From the NCBI RefSeq assembly GCF_003605475.1, contig NZ_RAHX01000001.1, forward strand, positions 2,356,001 through 2,420,000: DNA of 64,000 bases, written 5' to 3'. This document shows positions 54,202-64,000 of the stretch, one piece after another (position 1 is the stretch's first letter; every line of letters starts with the position of its first letter). A program made the position numbers and the translations under genes. Origin of the DNA: Aurantiacibacter aquimixticola. GTDB taxonomy: Bacteria; Pseudomonadota; Alphaproteobacteria; Sphingomonadales; Sphingomonadaceae. The notes under the pieces are model-generated. The model ran no database searches, was not told the DNA's origin, and worked only from the letters and a program-made list of their open reading frames with translations.

Positions 54202-55245
54202 TCACTCGCCGGCGGAGCGGATGGGCACCGGCACATTGCAGATATCCACGCCGCCAGCAGGGATATTGTAGAAGCTGTCCAGCCGGTTCGCCCGCACCGC
54301 GATATAGCGCTCGAAGCTCTCACTTTCGGTGGAAAGATATTCATAGGCCGGAGCGTCCTGCATGTCGGCGGCGATGCGCGCGGAGAGGATCGGCACCAGC
54401 TCCCCCACGCGTTCGTAGAAGCCCAGCGGACCGGTGCCGCGCGGGAGGGTTGTGAGATGCTCCATGCCTTCGATGATGCGGCCGACCAGCGCGATGTTGC
54501 GATCGAGATGGCGCGGCGCATGTCCGATCACCGTGTATAGCTGCGAGCCATCGCCGGTATCGGGCGAAACGTCGCGCCCAACGCCGACCATGCCATAGCA
54601 ATGTGTGGGCCAGCTCGACCAGACGGGCGCGCCGTCCGGTTGCTCGCCGATCTGCCGCGAAGCGATGGGCCAGCCATCATGGAATTGCACCCATTCGGCA
54701 TAGGGATCGCGGCCATGCCAGCCGAGCGGATGATCGTCGCTACGCGTGGCGCGAGCCGAAATCACGGCATGCGGCGTGCCGCGAAGGTAATCCGGTGCAT
54801 CGGAGCCCGGCTCGCAAACCGCACCGCCATCGAACTGTATTTCGTAGCATTCCTCCGGCACCACGTTCAGCCCATCCGGCACCGGCTTTTCCGTGCCGCC
54901 GACGTCCTCGTCCGGCTGGCCCCATTGCACCACGTAATTGTCCTGCACCCGGTTGACCGAGCTGCCATCCCAGTACTGGGCGCGGGCGAGGGTGCGGATA
55001 TTCTCGACCCACGGTTGGCTAAGCGGCGCCTGCATCAATTGAATGACCACGCGGCGTGGTGTCCCAATCGCATCGGGCGCCAGGTCCATCACCAGCAGGT
55101 TTTGTGGCGCGATGGCCACCCATTCCGCATCGTCGGCCTCGGCCACCACGGAACCGGGCGTGGCGCGCGGCGGCACCTCTTCCTGCGCGGTGAGCGGGGT
55201 GGCAAGCGCGAGAAGCGGGAGAGCGAGCAGGCAAAGCGTTTTCAT
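54202..55245 (-). CDS. exported cyclophilin-type peptidyl-prolyl isomerase
   Basis: 347 aa, cleavable signal peptide (MKTLCLLALPLLALATPLTA). The cyclophilin-like core is spread from about 40 to 290 with inserts (YWDGSSVNRVQDNYVVQWG, GYYGMVGVG-like CYGMVGVGRDVSPDTGDGSQ, IALVGRIIEGMEHLTTLPRG). The family's catalytic Arg and the FxGD-like strand are diverged, so the isomerase activity may be altered. Start at 55245 is set by the signal peptide. Confidence 0.82.
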   Translation of the reverse strand: MKTLCLLALPLLALATPLTAQEEVPPRATPGSVVAEADDAEWVAIAPQNLLVMDLAPDAIGTPRRVVIQLMQAPLSQPWVENIRTLARAQYWDGSSVNRVQDNYVVQWGQPDEDVGGTEKPVPDGLNVVPEECYEIQFDGGAVCEPGSDAPDYLRGTPHAVISARATRSDDHPLGWHGRDPYAEWVQFHDGWPIASRQIGEQPDGAPVWSSWPTHCYGMVGVGRDVSPDTGDGSQLYTVIGHAPRHLDRNIALVGRIIEGMEHLTTLPRGTGPLGFYERVGELVPILSARIAADMQDAPAYEYLSTESESFERYIAVRANRLDSFYNIPAGGVDICNVPVPIRSAGE

Positions 55246-55282
55246 GGCGCACACACTGCCATGCGGAGCGCCGATGGCAAGC

Positions 55283-55687
55283 CTATTGGACCATGTCTTC
55301 CAGTGCATGCATGTCGTCGTCGCTGAGGCCGAAATGGTGCCCGATCTCATGGACCACGACATGCGCCACCAGATGCTCGAGCGTCTCGTCGCCGCGTTCG
55401 GCCCACTCGTCGAGGATCGGCCGACGGAACAGGCGCACCCGATCGGGCATGGTGCCGGAATGCTCGATGCTGCGCTCCGTCAGCGGAAAGCCTTCGTAAA
55501 GCCCGGTCAGCTCGAACGGATTTTCGATGCCGAGAGAAGCAAGGGCGTCGGCATCCGCAAAGTCCTCGACCGCCATCAGGACATCGCCGATCCGCTCGCG
55601 AAATTCTTCTGGCAGCCGCGCCATCGCCGCCTCCGCCATGGCCCGCATTTCGGCAAGGGACGGGGCGAGGCCGATCGTGCGTGTCAT
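55283..55687 (-). CDS. zincin-like metallopeptidase family protein
   Basis: 134 aa, with HEIGHHFGLSDDDMHALEDM near the end, the HExxH site and downstream His/Glu typical of the small DUF1025-like zincins. The earlier part has FRERIGDVLMAVEDFA and RRPILDEWA. Substrate unknown. The start at 55687 begins MTRTIGLAPS; the frame runs on upstream past the tRNA-like repeat, which is noncoding. Confidence 0.85.
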   Translation of the reverse strand: MTRTIGLAPSLAEMRAMAEAAMARLPEEFRERIGDVLMAVEDFADADALASLGIENPFELTGLYEGFPLTERSIEHSGTMPDRVRLFRRPILDEWAERGDETLEHLVAHVVVHEIGHHFGLSDDDMHALEDMVQ

Positions 55688-55749
55688 CGCCTGTGCATAG
55701 GGCCGTGCAGGGCGCTTGTCATCGCTGCATCGCCAAGCTGGTGGCGCGC

Positions 55750-55790
55750 CTCTGCCCGAACAGGCATGCGGAGCGGTGGCCGAGTGGTCG
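55750..55790 (+). repeat. truncated 5' copy of tRNA-Ser and its leader
   Basis: 41 bases repeat 55885-55925, 135 bases apart, with one mismatch. They include the 20-base leader and the first 21 bases of the tRNA (GGAGCGGTGGCCGAGTGGTC), that is the acceptor and D-stem 5' halves only. No anticodon or T arm follows, so it is not a functional tRNA. Confidence 0.85.
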
Positions 55791-55904
55791 GAATCGCAGC
55801 GCAGCGGAGATGGCACCGCAGGTGCCGACGCGCACGCTCTATCGTGCGCCTTGCCAGTGGCATCAAGCAGCGCTAGAGGCCCCGCTCTGCCCGAATAGGC
55901 ATGC

Positions 55905-55995
55905 GGAGCGGTGGCCGAGTGGTCGAAGGCGCACGCCTGGAAAGTGTGTATACGGCAACCCCGTATCGTGGGTTCGAATCCCACCCGCTCCGCCA
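55905..55995 (+). tRNA. tRNA-Ser (GGA)
   Basis: 91 bases. Acceptor GGAGCGG pairs with CCGCTCC; anticodon stem CACGC/GTGTG with loop CTGGAAA gives anticodon GGA, reading UCC and UCU. A long variable arm (TATACGGCAACCCCGTATC) and T arm GTGGGTTCGAATCCCAC mark it as type II serine tRNA. CCA is encoded. It lies between the zincin and acsA genes, both on the other strand. Confidence 0.96.
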
Positions 55996-56013
55996 TTTTC
56001 TCCAACACCCCGG

Positions 56014-57939
<1,926 letters not shown>

Positions 57940-58150
57940 GGGGCGGGCGCCTTTCGAGTGACTTTGGCCGCCCATCCTAACGATGGCACACGCATGCACA
58001 ATGGCGCTTCGGCGAAACAATCATGCGGATCTGGCGTCGCTTTCAATATTTTCTGGACGGTCGACCGCGAATGTGGCAGTCCTGCGATGACAGCGGTGTC
58101 ATCGGCGCAACTGGGCGAAGATCCATGCGCTCGATAATCTGCGCGCAATA

Positions 58151-58164
58151 ATTGGTATGACAGA
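58151..58164 (+). promoter_or_regulatory. operator-like motif upstream of first TonB receptor
   Basis: ATTGGTATGACAGA, identical to bases 61418-61431 upstream of the next receptor. In the second copy it extends to an inverted repeat, GGTAT-GACAG-ATACC, as in GntR-family operators. It lies 80 bases before the start codon. The rest of the 305-base region 57940-58244 shows only a TTGACA at 58192 without a convincing -10. Confidence 0.55.
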
Positions 58165-58244
58165 ATTGTCGACAGGAAAGTCGAAACAGGATTGACAATA
58201 CGGCCTGCGCGAATACGCATGGTAGAAAATAAGGGAGAGGTATT

Positions 58245-61200
58245 ATGCGAAACTGGAAAAATAACGGTCGAGTTGTGCCCGGCGCGCGGATGACGGCTGG
58301 TCTGCTGGCCACCACGGCGGCGATCGCTCTTGCGAGTCCGGCTCTCGCTCAGGACGAAGGGCCGATCGAAGAGAATGAGGGCGCGACGGATGCCATCGCC
58401 GACGACAATTTCATCAACCAGACCGATGACGGCGTGATCGTCGTGACCGGCATTCGCAGCGCTCTCCAGAGCGCGCTCAACGAAGAGCGCAATGCCGGCA
58501 GCCTGGTCGAAGTCATCCAGGCCGAAGACATCGGCAAGCTGCCCGATCAGAACCTGGCCGAAGTGCTCGAGAATATTCCGGGCGTGCAGATCACCCGCCG
58601 CGCCGGTGTCGGCAGCGGCGTGCAGATCCGCGGCACGAACGACAACCGGACGGAAATCAACGGTGTCTCCACCGTCGGTTCGGGTCAGGGCCGCGGCGGC
58701 ATCAATTTCGAAGATGTGAACGCGGCCATCATCTCCTCGCTCGAAGTCATCAAGGCTCCGGAAGCGGGAACGATCGAAGGCTCGGTCGGCGGCACCATCA
58801 ATCTGCGGACCATCCGCCCGCTCGACATCGTCGATCGCGTGGCGACCGTGCGTGTGCAGGGCGAATATAGCGAGCTCTCCGACAGCATCACGCCGCGTAT
58901 CGCCGCCAGCTTCGGCGACAATTGGGAAACCGGCCTCGGCGACATCGGCATCGTCATTGCGGGCAGCTACACCGAGCAGGAGGCGACGTCCTTCCGCCCA
59001 CGTGTCGACCGTGACGGTGGCCTTGTCGAAAACCGCGATGCCGTTGTCATCCGTAATGGTGGCACGCCGGAGGATGTGGCAACGCGCCGCCCGGCTGCTC
59101 AGGATTTCGATTTCCTCGGCATTCAGTTCCTGAACCAGGAGCTCGAGAATTTCGAATACACCACGATCAACGTGGCCGGCACGCTCGAATGGTCCCCGGT
59201 GGACAATCTGCGGCTGTTCTTCGACGGTTTCTACAACGATCAGGAGCGCCGCCAGGATAGCTCGCGCGTGCAGGGGTCGGGCGTCAGCTCGGTGCTCAAC
59301 TTCAATGTGCCTGACAGCTTCGAGACGGTCGATTTCGGCTCTCTGGACGGCGTCGATTTGGGCAGCATCCAGGCTGCGCTGACCGGCACGATCCAGCCTT
59401 TCCTCGATCGCGATGACGACGATCCGAACCTGCGCTTTTCCAGCGACACCGGCGCGCGCCTGACCGAAAGCCAGCTTTATCGTCTGGGCGGAGAGCTGGA
59501 ATTCGGACGCTTCACTCTCTTCGCCGAGGCGGCCTATTCGACAGCGGATACCCGTAATCCCAATCTCAGCACCACGCTCAACTTCATCAACCCGGTGACA
59601 CCGGTCGATGGTGGCGGCGGCAATGATAACGCGGTGCCATTCCGTTACGATCTTTCCGACGGCCTGGCGTTCGGCCTCGATTTCGACTCGCCCTTCGCGC
59701 CATCGGTCGCGCAATTGCTCGATCCGGCCAACGTTGTTCTCGACGCCATCAATGTCGGCGCAGACGAGACGGAGAACAGCGAGACCGCCTTCCGCATCGA
59801 TCTGACTTACGATGCCTATGACGTGCTTCCCTTCGTTACCTCGATCGATGTCGGTGCGCGCTTCAACGATCGTTCGAGCAAGTTTCAGGATATCGGTTCC
59901 AACCTCGGCCTGAGCAGACTGGATGACAGCCCTCGCGGCACGGCATTCGCAGACTTGCTCGTCCCCGGGCCCGACAACTTCGATGCGGCGGATGGGCGTG
60001 AGCTTGCTTTCCGCAACTTCCTGCTGATCGATCCCGACCGTTCATTCAACGATCCGGAAGGTACGCTCGACATCCTGCAGGCGGCGCTGGCCACGGTGCC
60101 CGGCATGCGCACGATCGACGATCCCACGCCCAACCCGGCGGGCTTCTACGATATTTCCGAAAAGACGATTGCCGCTTATGGCCAGCTCAATTTCGAGCTC
60201 GGTCCGGTCCGCGGCAATGCCGGGCTGCGGTTCGTCGACACCACAATTGATTCGCTGGGCAACAATATCGGCGATGACCGGATCACGCGTGTGCTCAGCA
60301 CCGGCAGCTATCAGGAATGGCTGCCGCGCGTGAACCTGATCGTCGAGCCGATCGAGGACGTGGTGCTGCGCGCGTCCTATACCGAGGACATTAACCGGCC
60401 CGACTTCAATGCGCTGTCGACCTCCGTGGTCTTCGGGACCAGTTCCCAGGCGGCGATCGCGATCGGCAATCCCGCGCTGGAGCCGGAGACGGTGCAGTCC
60501 TACGATGCGTCTATCGACTGGTACTTCGCGCCGTCGGCGCTGGTCAGCGTGGGCGTCTTCCACAAGGAGCGCTCAAACCTGTTCGTGTCGCAGCTTGAAG
60601 AAGCATTCCGCGATGGCAGGGGCTTCGGCGACATCACCCCGCCATGCGAGGGCGGCGGTATCTTCAACCCCGTGGCCGATCGCAACATTTCTTCCGATGT
60701 GCCGGGCAACGGTATCTGCGTCGATGTCGTGACGACGATCAACGACACTGCAACGACAACACAGTCGGGTGTCGAAGTCTCGTTCCAGTACGATCTGTCG
60801 AGCTTCGAAGATTCGATCGGTTTCGCATCGGGCTTCGGTGTGATCGCCAACTACACCTATCAGGATTTCGGTGGCGGTGAGGCCGTGCAGACCTCGGCAT
60901 CGCGCGGCACGGACGTATTCAACGCGATCAACGGCATTTACGACGATGCCAATTTCGTGCCGGTCACGGCGGTCCAGGGTCTGCTCGACTTCTCGCCGCA
61001 CGCCTACAACGTCACGCTGTTCTACGAAAAGTACGGCCTGTCGGCCCGGGCACGCTATACGTGGCGCGACGCCTTCCGCACGCTGGACACGGCTGGCGGT
61101 GCGTCGCTCAATTCGACACTCGGCTTCCCGGTCGTCACCGCGGCTCGCGGTCAGCTGAATGCGAGCCTCAGCTACGATGTCAGCGATTTCCTGACTGTGG

Positions 61201-61325
61201 GCGTGGAAGGCGTGAACCTGACGGGGTCCGACATCTTCCAGTACTGCGTGAACGACGATGCGTTGCTCTGCTTCCAGGGCCTGCCGGATCGCCGTGTCAC
61301 CTTCGGGGCCACGCTGAACTTCTAA
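58245..61325 (+). CDS. TonB-dependent receptor, 1026 aa
   Basis: Outer-membrane receptor. Signal peptide to about ALAQDE (residue 36), then a TonB-box region with GVIVVTGIRSALQSALNEER (about 65-84), plug domain DIGKLPDQNLAEVLENIPGV, and a 22-strand barrel ending in RRVTFGATLNF. Its long size and the QNxAEALQRxPGV-like plug are typical of the sphingomonad and Caulobacter receptors that take up plant or algal sugars and peptides. Substrate unknown. AAGGGAGAGG precedes the ATG. Confidence 0.95.
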   Translation: MRNWKNNGRVVPGARMTAGLLATTAAIALASPALAQDEGPIEENEGATDAIADDNFINQTDDGVIVVTGIRSALQSALNEERNAGSLVEVIQAEDIGKLPDQNLAEVLENIPGVQITRRAGVGSGVQIRGTNDNRTEINGVSTVGSGQGRGGINFEDVNAAIISSLEVIKAPEAGTIEGSVGGTINLRTIRPLDIVDRVATVRVQGEYSELSDSITPRIAASFGDNWETGLGDIGIVIAGSYTEQEATSFRPRVDRDGGLVENRDAVVIRNGGTPEDVATRRPAAQDFDFLGIQFLNQELENFEYTTINVAGTLEWSPVDNLRLFFDGFYNDQERRQDSSRVQGSGVSSVLNFNVPDSFETVDFGSLDGVDLGSIQAALTGTIQPFLDRDDDDPNLRFSSDTGARLTESQLYRLGGELEFGRFTLFAEAAYSTADTRNPNLSTTLNFINPVTPVDGGGGNDNAVPFRYDLSDGLAFGLDFDSPFAPSVAQLLDPANVVLDAINVGADETENSETAFRIDLTYDAYDVLPFVTSIDVGARFNDRSSKFQDIGSNLGLSRLDDSPRGTAFADLLVPGPDNFDAADGRELAFRNFLLIDPDRSFNDPEGTLDILQAALATVPGMRTIDDPTPNPAGFYDISEKTIAAYGQLNFELGPVRGNAGLRFVDTTIDSLGNNIGDDRITRVLSTGSYQEWLPRVNLIVEPIEDVVLRASYTEDINRPDFNALSTSVVFGTSSQAAIAIGNPALEPETVQSYDASIDWYFAPSALVSVGVFHKERSNLFVSQLEEAFRDGRGFGDITPPCEGGGIFNPVADRNISSDVPGNGICVDVVTTINDTATTTQSGVEVSFQYDLSSFEDSIGFASGFGVIANYTYQDFGGGEAVQTSASRGTDVFNAINGIYDDANFVPVTAVQGLLDFSPHAYNVTLFYEKYGLSARARYTWRDAFRTLDTAGGASLNSTLGFPVVTAARGQLNASLSYDVSDFLTVGVEGVNLTGSDIFQYCVNDDALLCFQGLPDRRVTFGATLNF

Positions 61326-61349
61326 CGGCTTTCAACAGGGGAAAAGCCG

Positions 61350-61382
61350 AGGGGCGTCCGCCATGGCGGGCGCCCCTTTTTT
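61350..61382 (+). terminator. intrinsic terminator after first TonB receptor
   Basis: GGGGCGTCCGCC and GGCGGGCGCCCC form a 12-bp stem, followed by TTTTTT at 61377-61382. It separates the two receptor genes, so they are independent transcripts. Confidence 0.9.
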
Positions 61383-61417
61383 GTGGCTTTCGTGCGACAA
61401 CGGGACGAAGAAGCCAT

Positions 61418-61435
61418 ATTGGTATGACAGATACC
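61418..61435 (+). promoter_or_regulatory. operator-like motif upstream of second TonB receptor
   Basis: Same 14-base sequence as 58151-58164, here continued to ATACC so that GGTAT and ATACC are exact inverted arms around GACAG. It lies about 110 bases before the start of the next gene and after the terminator at 61350. Confidence 0.55.
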
Positions 61436-61545
61436 GCATTCAGGCATGACTGAAAGGTTGACAGACAGGTCGCCAAGCCTAATCCTCGATGCCAACGACA
61501 TGGGCGCGTCTTGAAACGTGCTTGGAGCTTAAGAGGGGAGTCTGA

Positions 61546-64000
61546 ATGACCTATTCGTTTGACGATCGTGCACGCCTGTCCGGAAAAGGTGGCGTTGTCG
61601 GCGCACTCATGGCCGGAACGGCGCTTGCTTGCCTGGCCATGCCGGCCGCCGCACAGGATATCGATCCCGATGATGGCCCCGGCCCGGAAATCGAACAGTC
61701 CGAAGGCGGTGACGAAATCGTCGTTACCGGTATTCGCGGCACCATCCAGAACTCGATCGAAGGCAAGCGCGACAACGATCTGATCGTCGAAGTGCTGAGC
61801 GCGGACGAAATCGGCGGCCTGCCCGCGCTCTCCATTGGTGAAGCGCTCGAAACGCTGACCAGTGCCGCCTCGCACCGCGAGCAGGGCGGCGCGACGGAAA
61901 TCTCGCTGCGTGGCCTCGGCCCGTTCCTCAGCTCGACCACGATCAATGGTCGCCTCGCTTCCAATGGTAGTGGTGACCGCTCGGTCAATTTCAGCCAGTT
62001 CCCCTCGGAACTGTTCAACACGCTGGCGATCTACAAGACGCAGTCGGCAAGCCTGATCGAAGGCGGCGTGGCCGGTCAGATCGCGCTCGAAACCGTGGCG
62101 CCGCTCGATTACGGCCGCCGCCGCTTCCAGGCCGATTTCAAGCTGCCTTACAACCCCGACAACTTCAATATCGACGAAGACCAGCGCTTTATCGATTTTG
62201 GCTATCGCGCCACGCTGAGTTATGTCGACCAGTACGATCTGGGCGGATTCGGCGATCTCGGCATTTCGGTCGGCTATCAGCGCAACGAGACGAGCAATCC
62301 GGAGCAGGAAGCCAGCGTTTCCAACACGATCCGCGCTTGCGTTCTCGACCCGACCGATACTGCCGACGGTGTTTTCGATGACGGAAACTGCGATACGAGC
62401 GCCGATACGATCCTTGGTCTGCGCGATGGCAGCGTCACCGACGATTTCGTGATCGCGCGGAACAGCTATGCCTTCCGCAGCAACATCACCGATGATGAGC
62501 GCGAGAGCTTCTTCGCGGCGCTGCAATATCGGCCGAGCCCGTCCTTCGAGCTGGGCTTCGACTTCCAGTATTCGGACCGCCTCTATCGCGAACAGCGCAG
62601 CGACCTGGGTTTCGTCGAAGGGCGCCGGATCGACGGGCCGGGTGATGACAATCGTCTCGATTTCGACTTGCTCTACACGGAAACCGGCGCGCTGCGTCAG
62701 TTTACCAGCGAGCAGCGCATCGAAGCGACGAGCGAATATCTGCAGCGTGCCGAAGAGTATTACGGCGGCGGTATCGACTTCGTGGCGGAGGTCGGCGACC
62801 GCTTCACGCTCAGCGGCGATCTGTCATATTCGCAGACTCAACGTGTGGAAGAGGCCGTGCAGGTTCGCTTCCGTACGGAAGACAATGAAGACATCACCGG
62901 CGCCGAAGTGTGGCCCGATGCCTTCGAAAGCGATGGCAGTTCGACCGATGACCGCGTCGAAACCGCTGTGCTTATCCAGCAGAACGGTTCGGAAGCTCTG
63001 AACTTCTTCACGCAGAATTTCGACGTGACGAATTACGATCTGTTCGCCAACGATCCGCGCGTGCGCGCCGATCTGGAGCAGGATCGCTTCAACTCCATCT
63101 GGGGTGCGCGCCTGGACGGCGAATACGAGATGGATGGCTTCCTGTCCTCCATCATGGTCGGCGTTCGTTTTCAGGATCTGCTGTATCGCGACGTTCCGGG
63201 TGCTTTCGGCGTCGGTCGTTTCGAAAATTCCTATGACGATGTCGACGATACCGGCGCGTTGGCGGCCGCAAACCGCGAATGTCGCACGCCGTTCCCGGAA
63301 ACCGGCTTCCTCTCGAGCGTGTCGGGCGGCAATCCGCTCATCACCAATGTCGATGATGACGGCAATGTGATCGGCACCTATAACACCTTCGCCACTTTCG
63401 ATGCGCTCTGCATCGTGCAGGTGCTGGAGCGTGAGGATCCCTCGGGTCTGTCCTTCGATGCGAACGGCATCCCGATTTTCCCGTCGGGTGACTTCGACTC
63501 GGTGCAGAACAACGATGTGGATGAACTGACCTATGCGGCATACGTTCAGGCCAACTTCGACGGCGACTTGGGTAATGTTCCGGTTCGCGGTAACCTCGGC
63601 GTTCGCGCCGTGCGCACAGAAGTCGAATCGACCGGTTTCCGCACGTCACTGATTTCCGTCATCGACGATACGGATCCCGAAGCCATAACCTTCCGTCTGA
63701 TCGAAGATGCGGACAATCTGACGAGCGTCACCGCAGACAACACGTACACGAAGTTTCTTCCGAGCTTCAACCTGACTGCGGAACTGACGCCGGATATTCT
63801 TGGCCGAGTTGCGGTTTATCGGGCGCTTTCGCGTCCCGATCCCTCTGCCCTCGGCTTCGGGCGCACCTTCTCCATCGCTACGGATGAAGATACGGTGTTC
63901 ACCTCGATCGAAGATGCGCTCGGCATCGTGACGGCGAACGGCAACCCGTTCACCGATCCTCTGATGTCCTGGAACGGCGATGTGTCGCTCGAATGGTATC
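61546..64000 (+). CDS. TonB-dependent receptor, cut at window end
   Basis: At least 818 residues, open to the edge. Signal peptide ending at PAAAQD (about residue 38), TonB-box-like region GDEIVVTGIRGTIQNSIEGK, plug with EIGGLPALSIGEALETLTSA, then barrel. AGAGGGGAG lies 6 bases before the ATG. It differs from the first receptor in the plug (E-A-L-x-x-L type without the PGV), indicating a different subfamily. The final strands are beyond the window. Confidence 0.93.
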   Translation, partial: MTYSFDDRARLSGKGGVVGALMAGTALACLAMPAAAQDIDPDDGPGPEIEQSEGGDEIVVTGIRGTIQNSIEGKRDNDLIVEVLSADEIGGLPALSIGEALETLTSAASHREQGGATEISLRGLGPFLSSTTINGRLASNGSGDRSVNFSQFPSELFNTLAIYKTQSASLIEGGVAGQIALETVAPLDYGRRRFQADFKLPYNPDNFNIDEDQRFIDFGYRATLSYVDQYDLGGFGDLGISVGYQRNETSNPEQEASVSNTIRACVLDPTDTADGVFDDGNCDTSADTILGLRDGSVTDDFVIARNSYAFRSNITDDERESFFAALQYRPSPSFELGFDFQYSDRLYREQRSDLGFVEGRRIDGPGDDNRLDFDLLYTETGALRQFTSEQRIEATSEYLQRAEEYYGGGIDFVAEVGDRFTLSGDLSYSQTQRVEEAVQVRFRTEDNEDITGAEVWPDAFESDGSSTDDRVETAVLIQQNGSEALNFFTQNFDVTNYDLFANDPRVRADLEQDRFNSIWGARLDGEYEMDGFLSSIMVGVRFQDLLYRDVPGAFGVGRFENSYDDVDDTGALAAANRECRTPFPETGFLSSVSGGNPLITNVDDDGNVIGTYNTFATFDALCIVQVLEREDPSGLSFDANGIPIFPSGDFDSVQNNDVDELTYAAYVQANFDGDLGNVPVRGNLGVRAVRTEVESTGFRTSLISVIDDTDPEAITFRLIEDADNLTSVTADNTYTKFLPSFNLTAELTPDILGRVAVYRALSRPDPSALGFGRTFSIATDEDTVFTSIEDALGIVTANGNPFTDPLMSWNGDVSLEWY

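Noticed and set aside
55770..55790. Second tRNA-Ser gene
   Set aside because: Only the 5' quarter is present; no anticodon or T arm follows.
58192..58220. TTGACA as -35 of the first receptor gene
   Set aside because: No good -10 at 16-18 bases (ACGCAT); the promoter cannot be fixed by eye.

Overview
The window is GC-rich chromosomal DNA that looks like an alphaproteobacterium of the order Sphingomonadales, probably Erythrobacteraceae. The evidence is the protein repertoire (SspB-type ClpXP adaptor, tol-pal block, PPi-dependent phosphofructokinase, PdeM, DUF2585, DUF6491, DUF3429), the long TonB-dependent receptors, and the frequent ATGA/GTGA gene overlaps. No rRNA, CRISPR array, prophage or intact insertion sequence is visible. 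Assignments come from reading the sequence and recalling families; no database was searched.

Layout. 1-3163: truncated AbgT transporter, DUF2585 protein, and a LuxR-HTH/membrane triad. 3236-5670: TPP riboswitch, thiC and a DUF4304 gene. 5815-7650: an island of small unknown genes ending in a membrane-anchored DUF2726 nuclease-like gene. 7717-10898: DUF188, a small HTH gene, a helically phased 22-bp motif array, a short HPF gene between inverted dispersed repeats, DUF962, DUF6491 and a PNPOx-type protein. 10956-17313: a photolyase-type FAD protein, lipoproteins, an S41 protease, a PEBP-like protein and a SWIB protein. 17377-19531: a seven-gene, tightly packed operon mostly of DUF families. 19631-24686: dapD, a subtilisin-like surface protease, gmk, an unknown gene and sspB.

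24804-29066 is the histidine cluster hisB-hisH-hisA-(two membrane proteins)-hisF-(PEP-CTERM-like peptide)-hisE-hinT. 29142-33594 is ybgC-tolQ-tolR-tolA-tolB-pal, the envelope constriction machine. 33584-43247 holds an exported micropeptide gene, a J-domain protein, a MASE1-type histidine kinase, two paralogous lipoproteins, a trans-sulfuration enzyme with a structured leader, a DASS transporter and PPi-PFK.

43384-55995 holds a lipoprotein gene broken at a homopolymer, infC with a probable AUA start, pdeM, hemF, a GH16 glucanase, an M1 peptidase, a Doc/AbrB toxin-antitoxin pair with a leaderless-type promoter, the single RelA/SpoT enzyme, a CBS protein, a cyclophilin, a zincin and tRNA-Ser(GGA) with a truncated 5' copy beside it. 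56014-64000 holds acsA and two TonB-dependent receptors, each preceded by the same 14-bp operator-like sequence.

The most promising undescribed items are the 22-bp phased array at 8565-8724, the DUF operon at 17377-19531, the shared receptor operator, the AUA-start infC and the homopolymer-interrupted lipoprotein.
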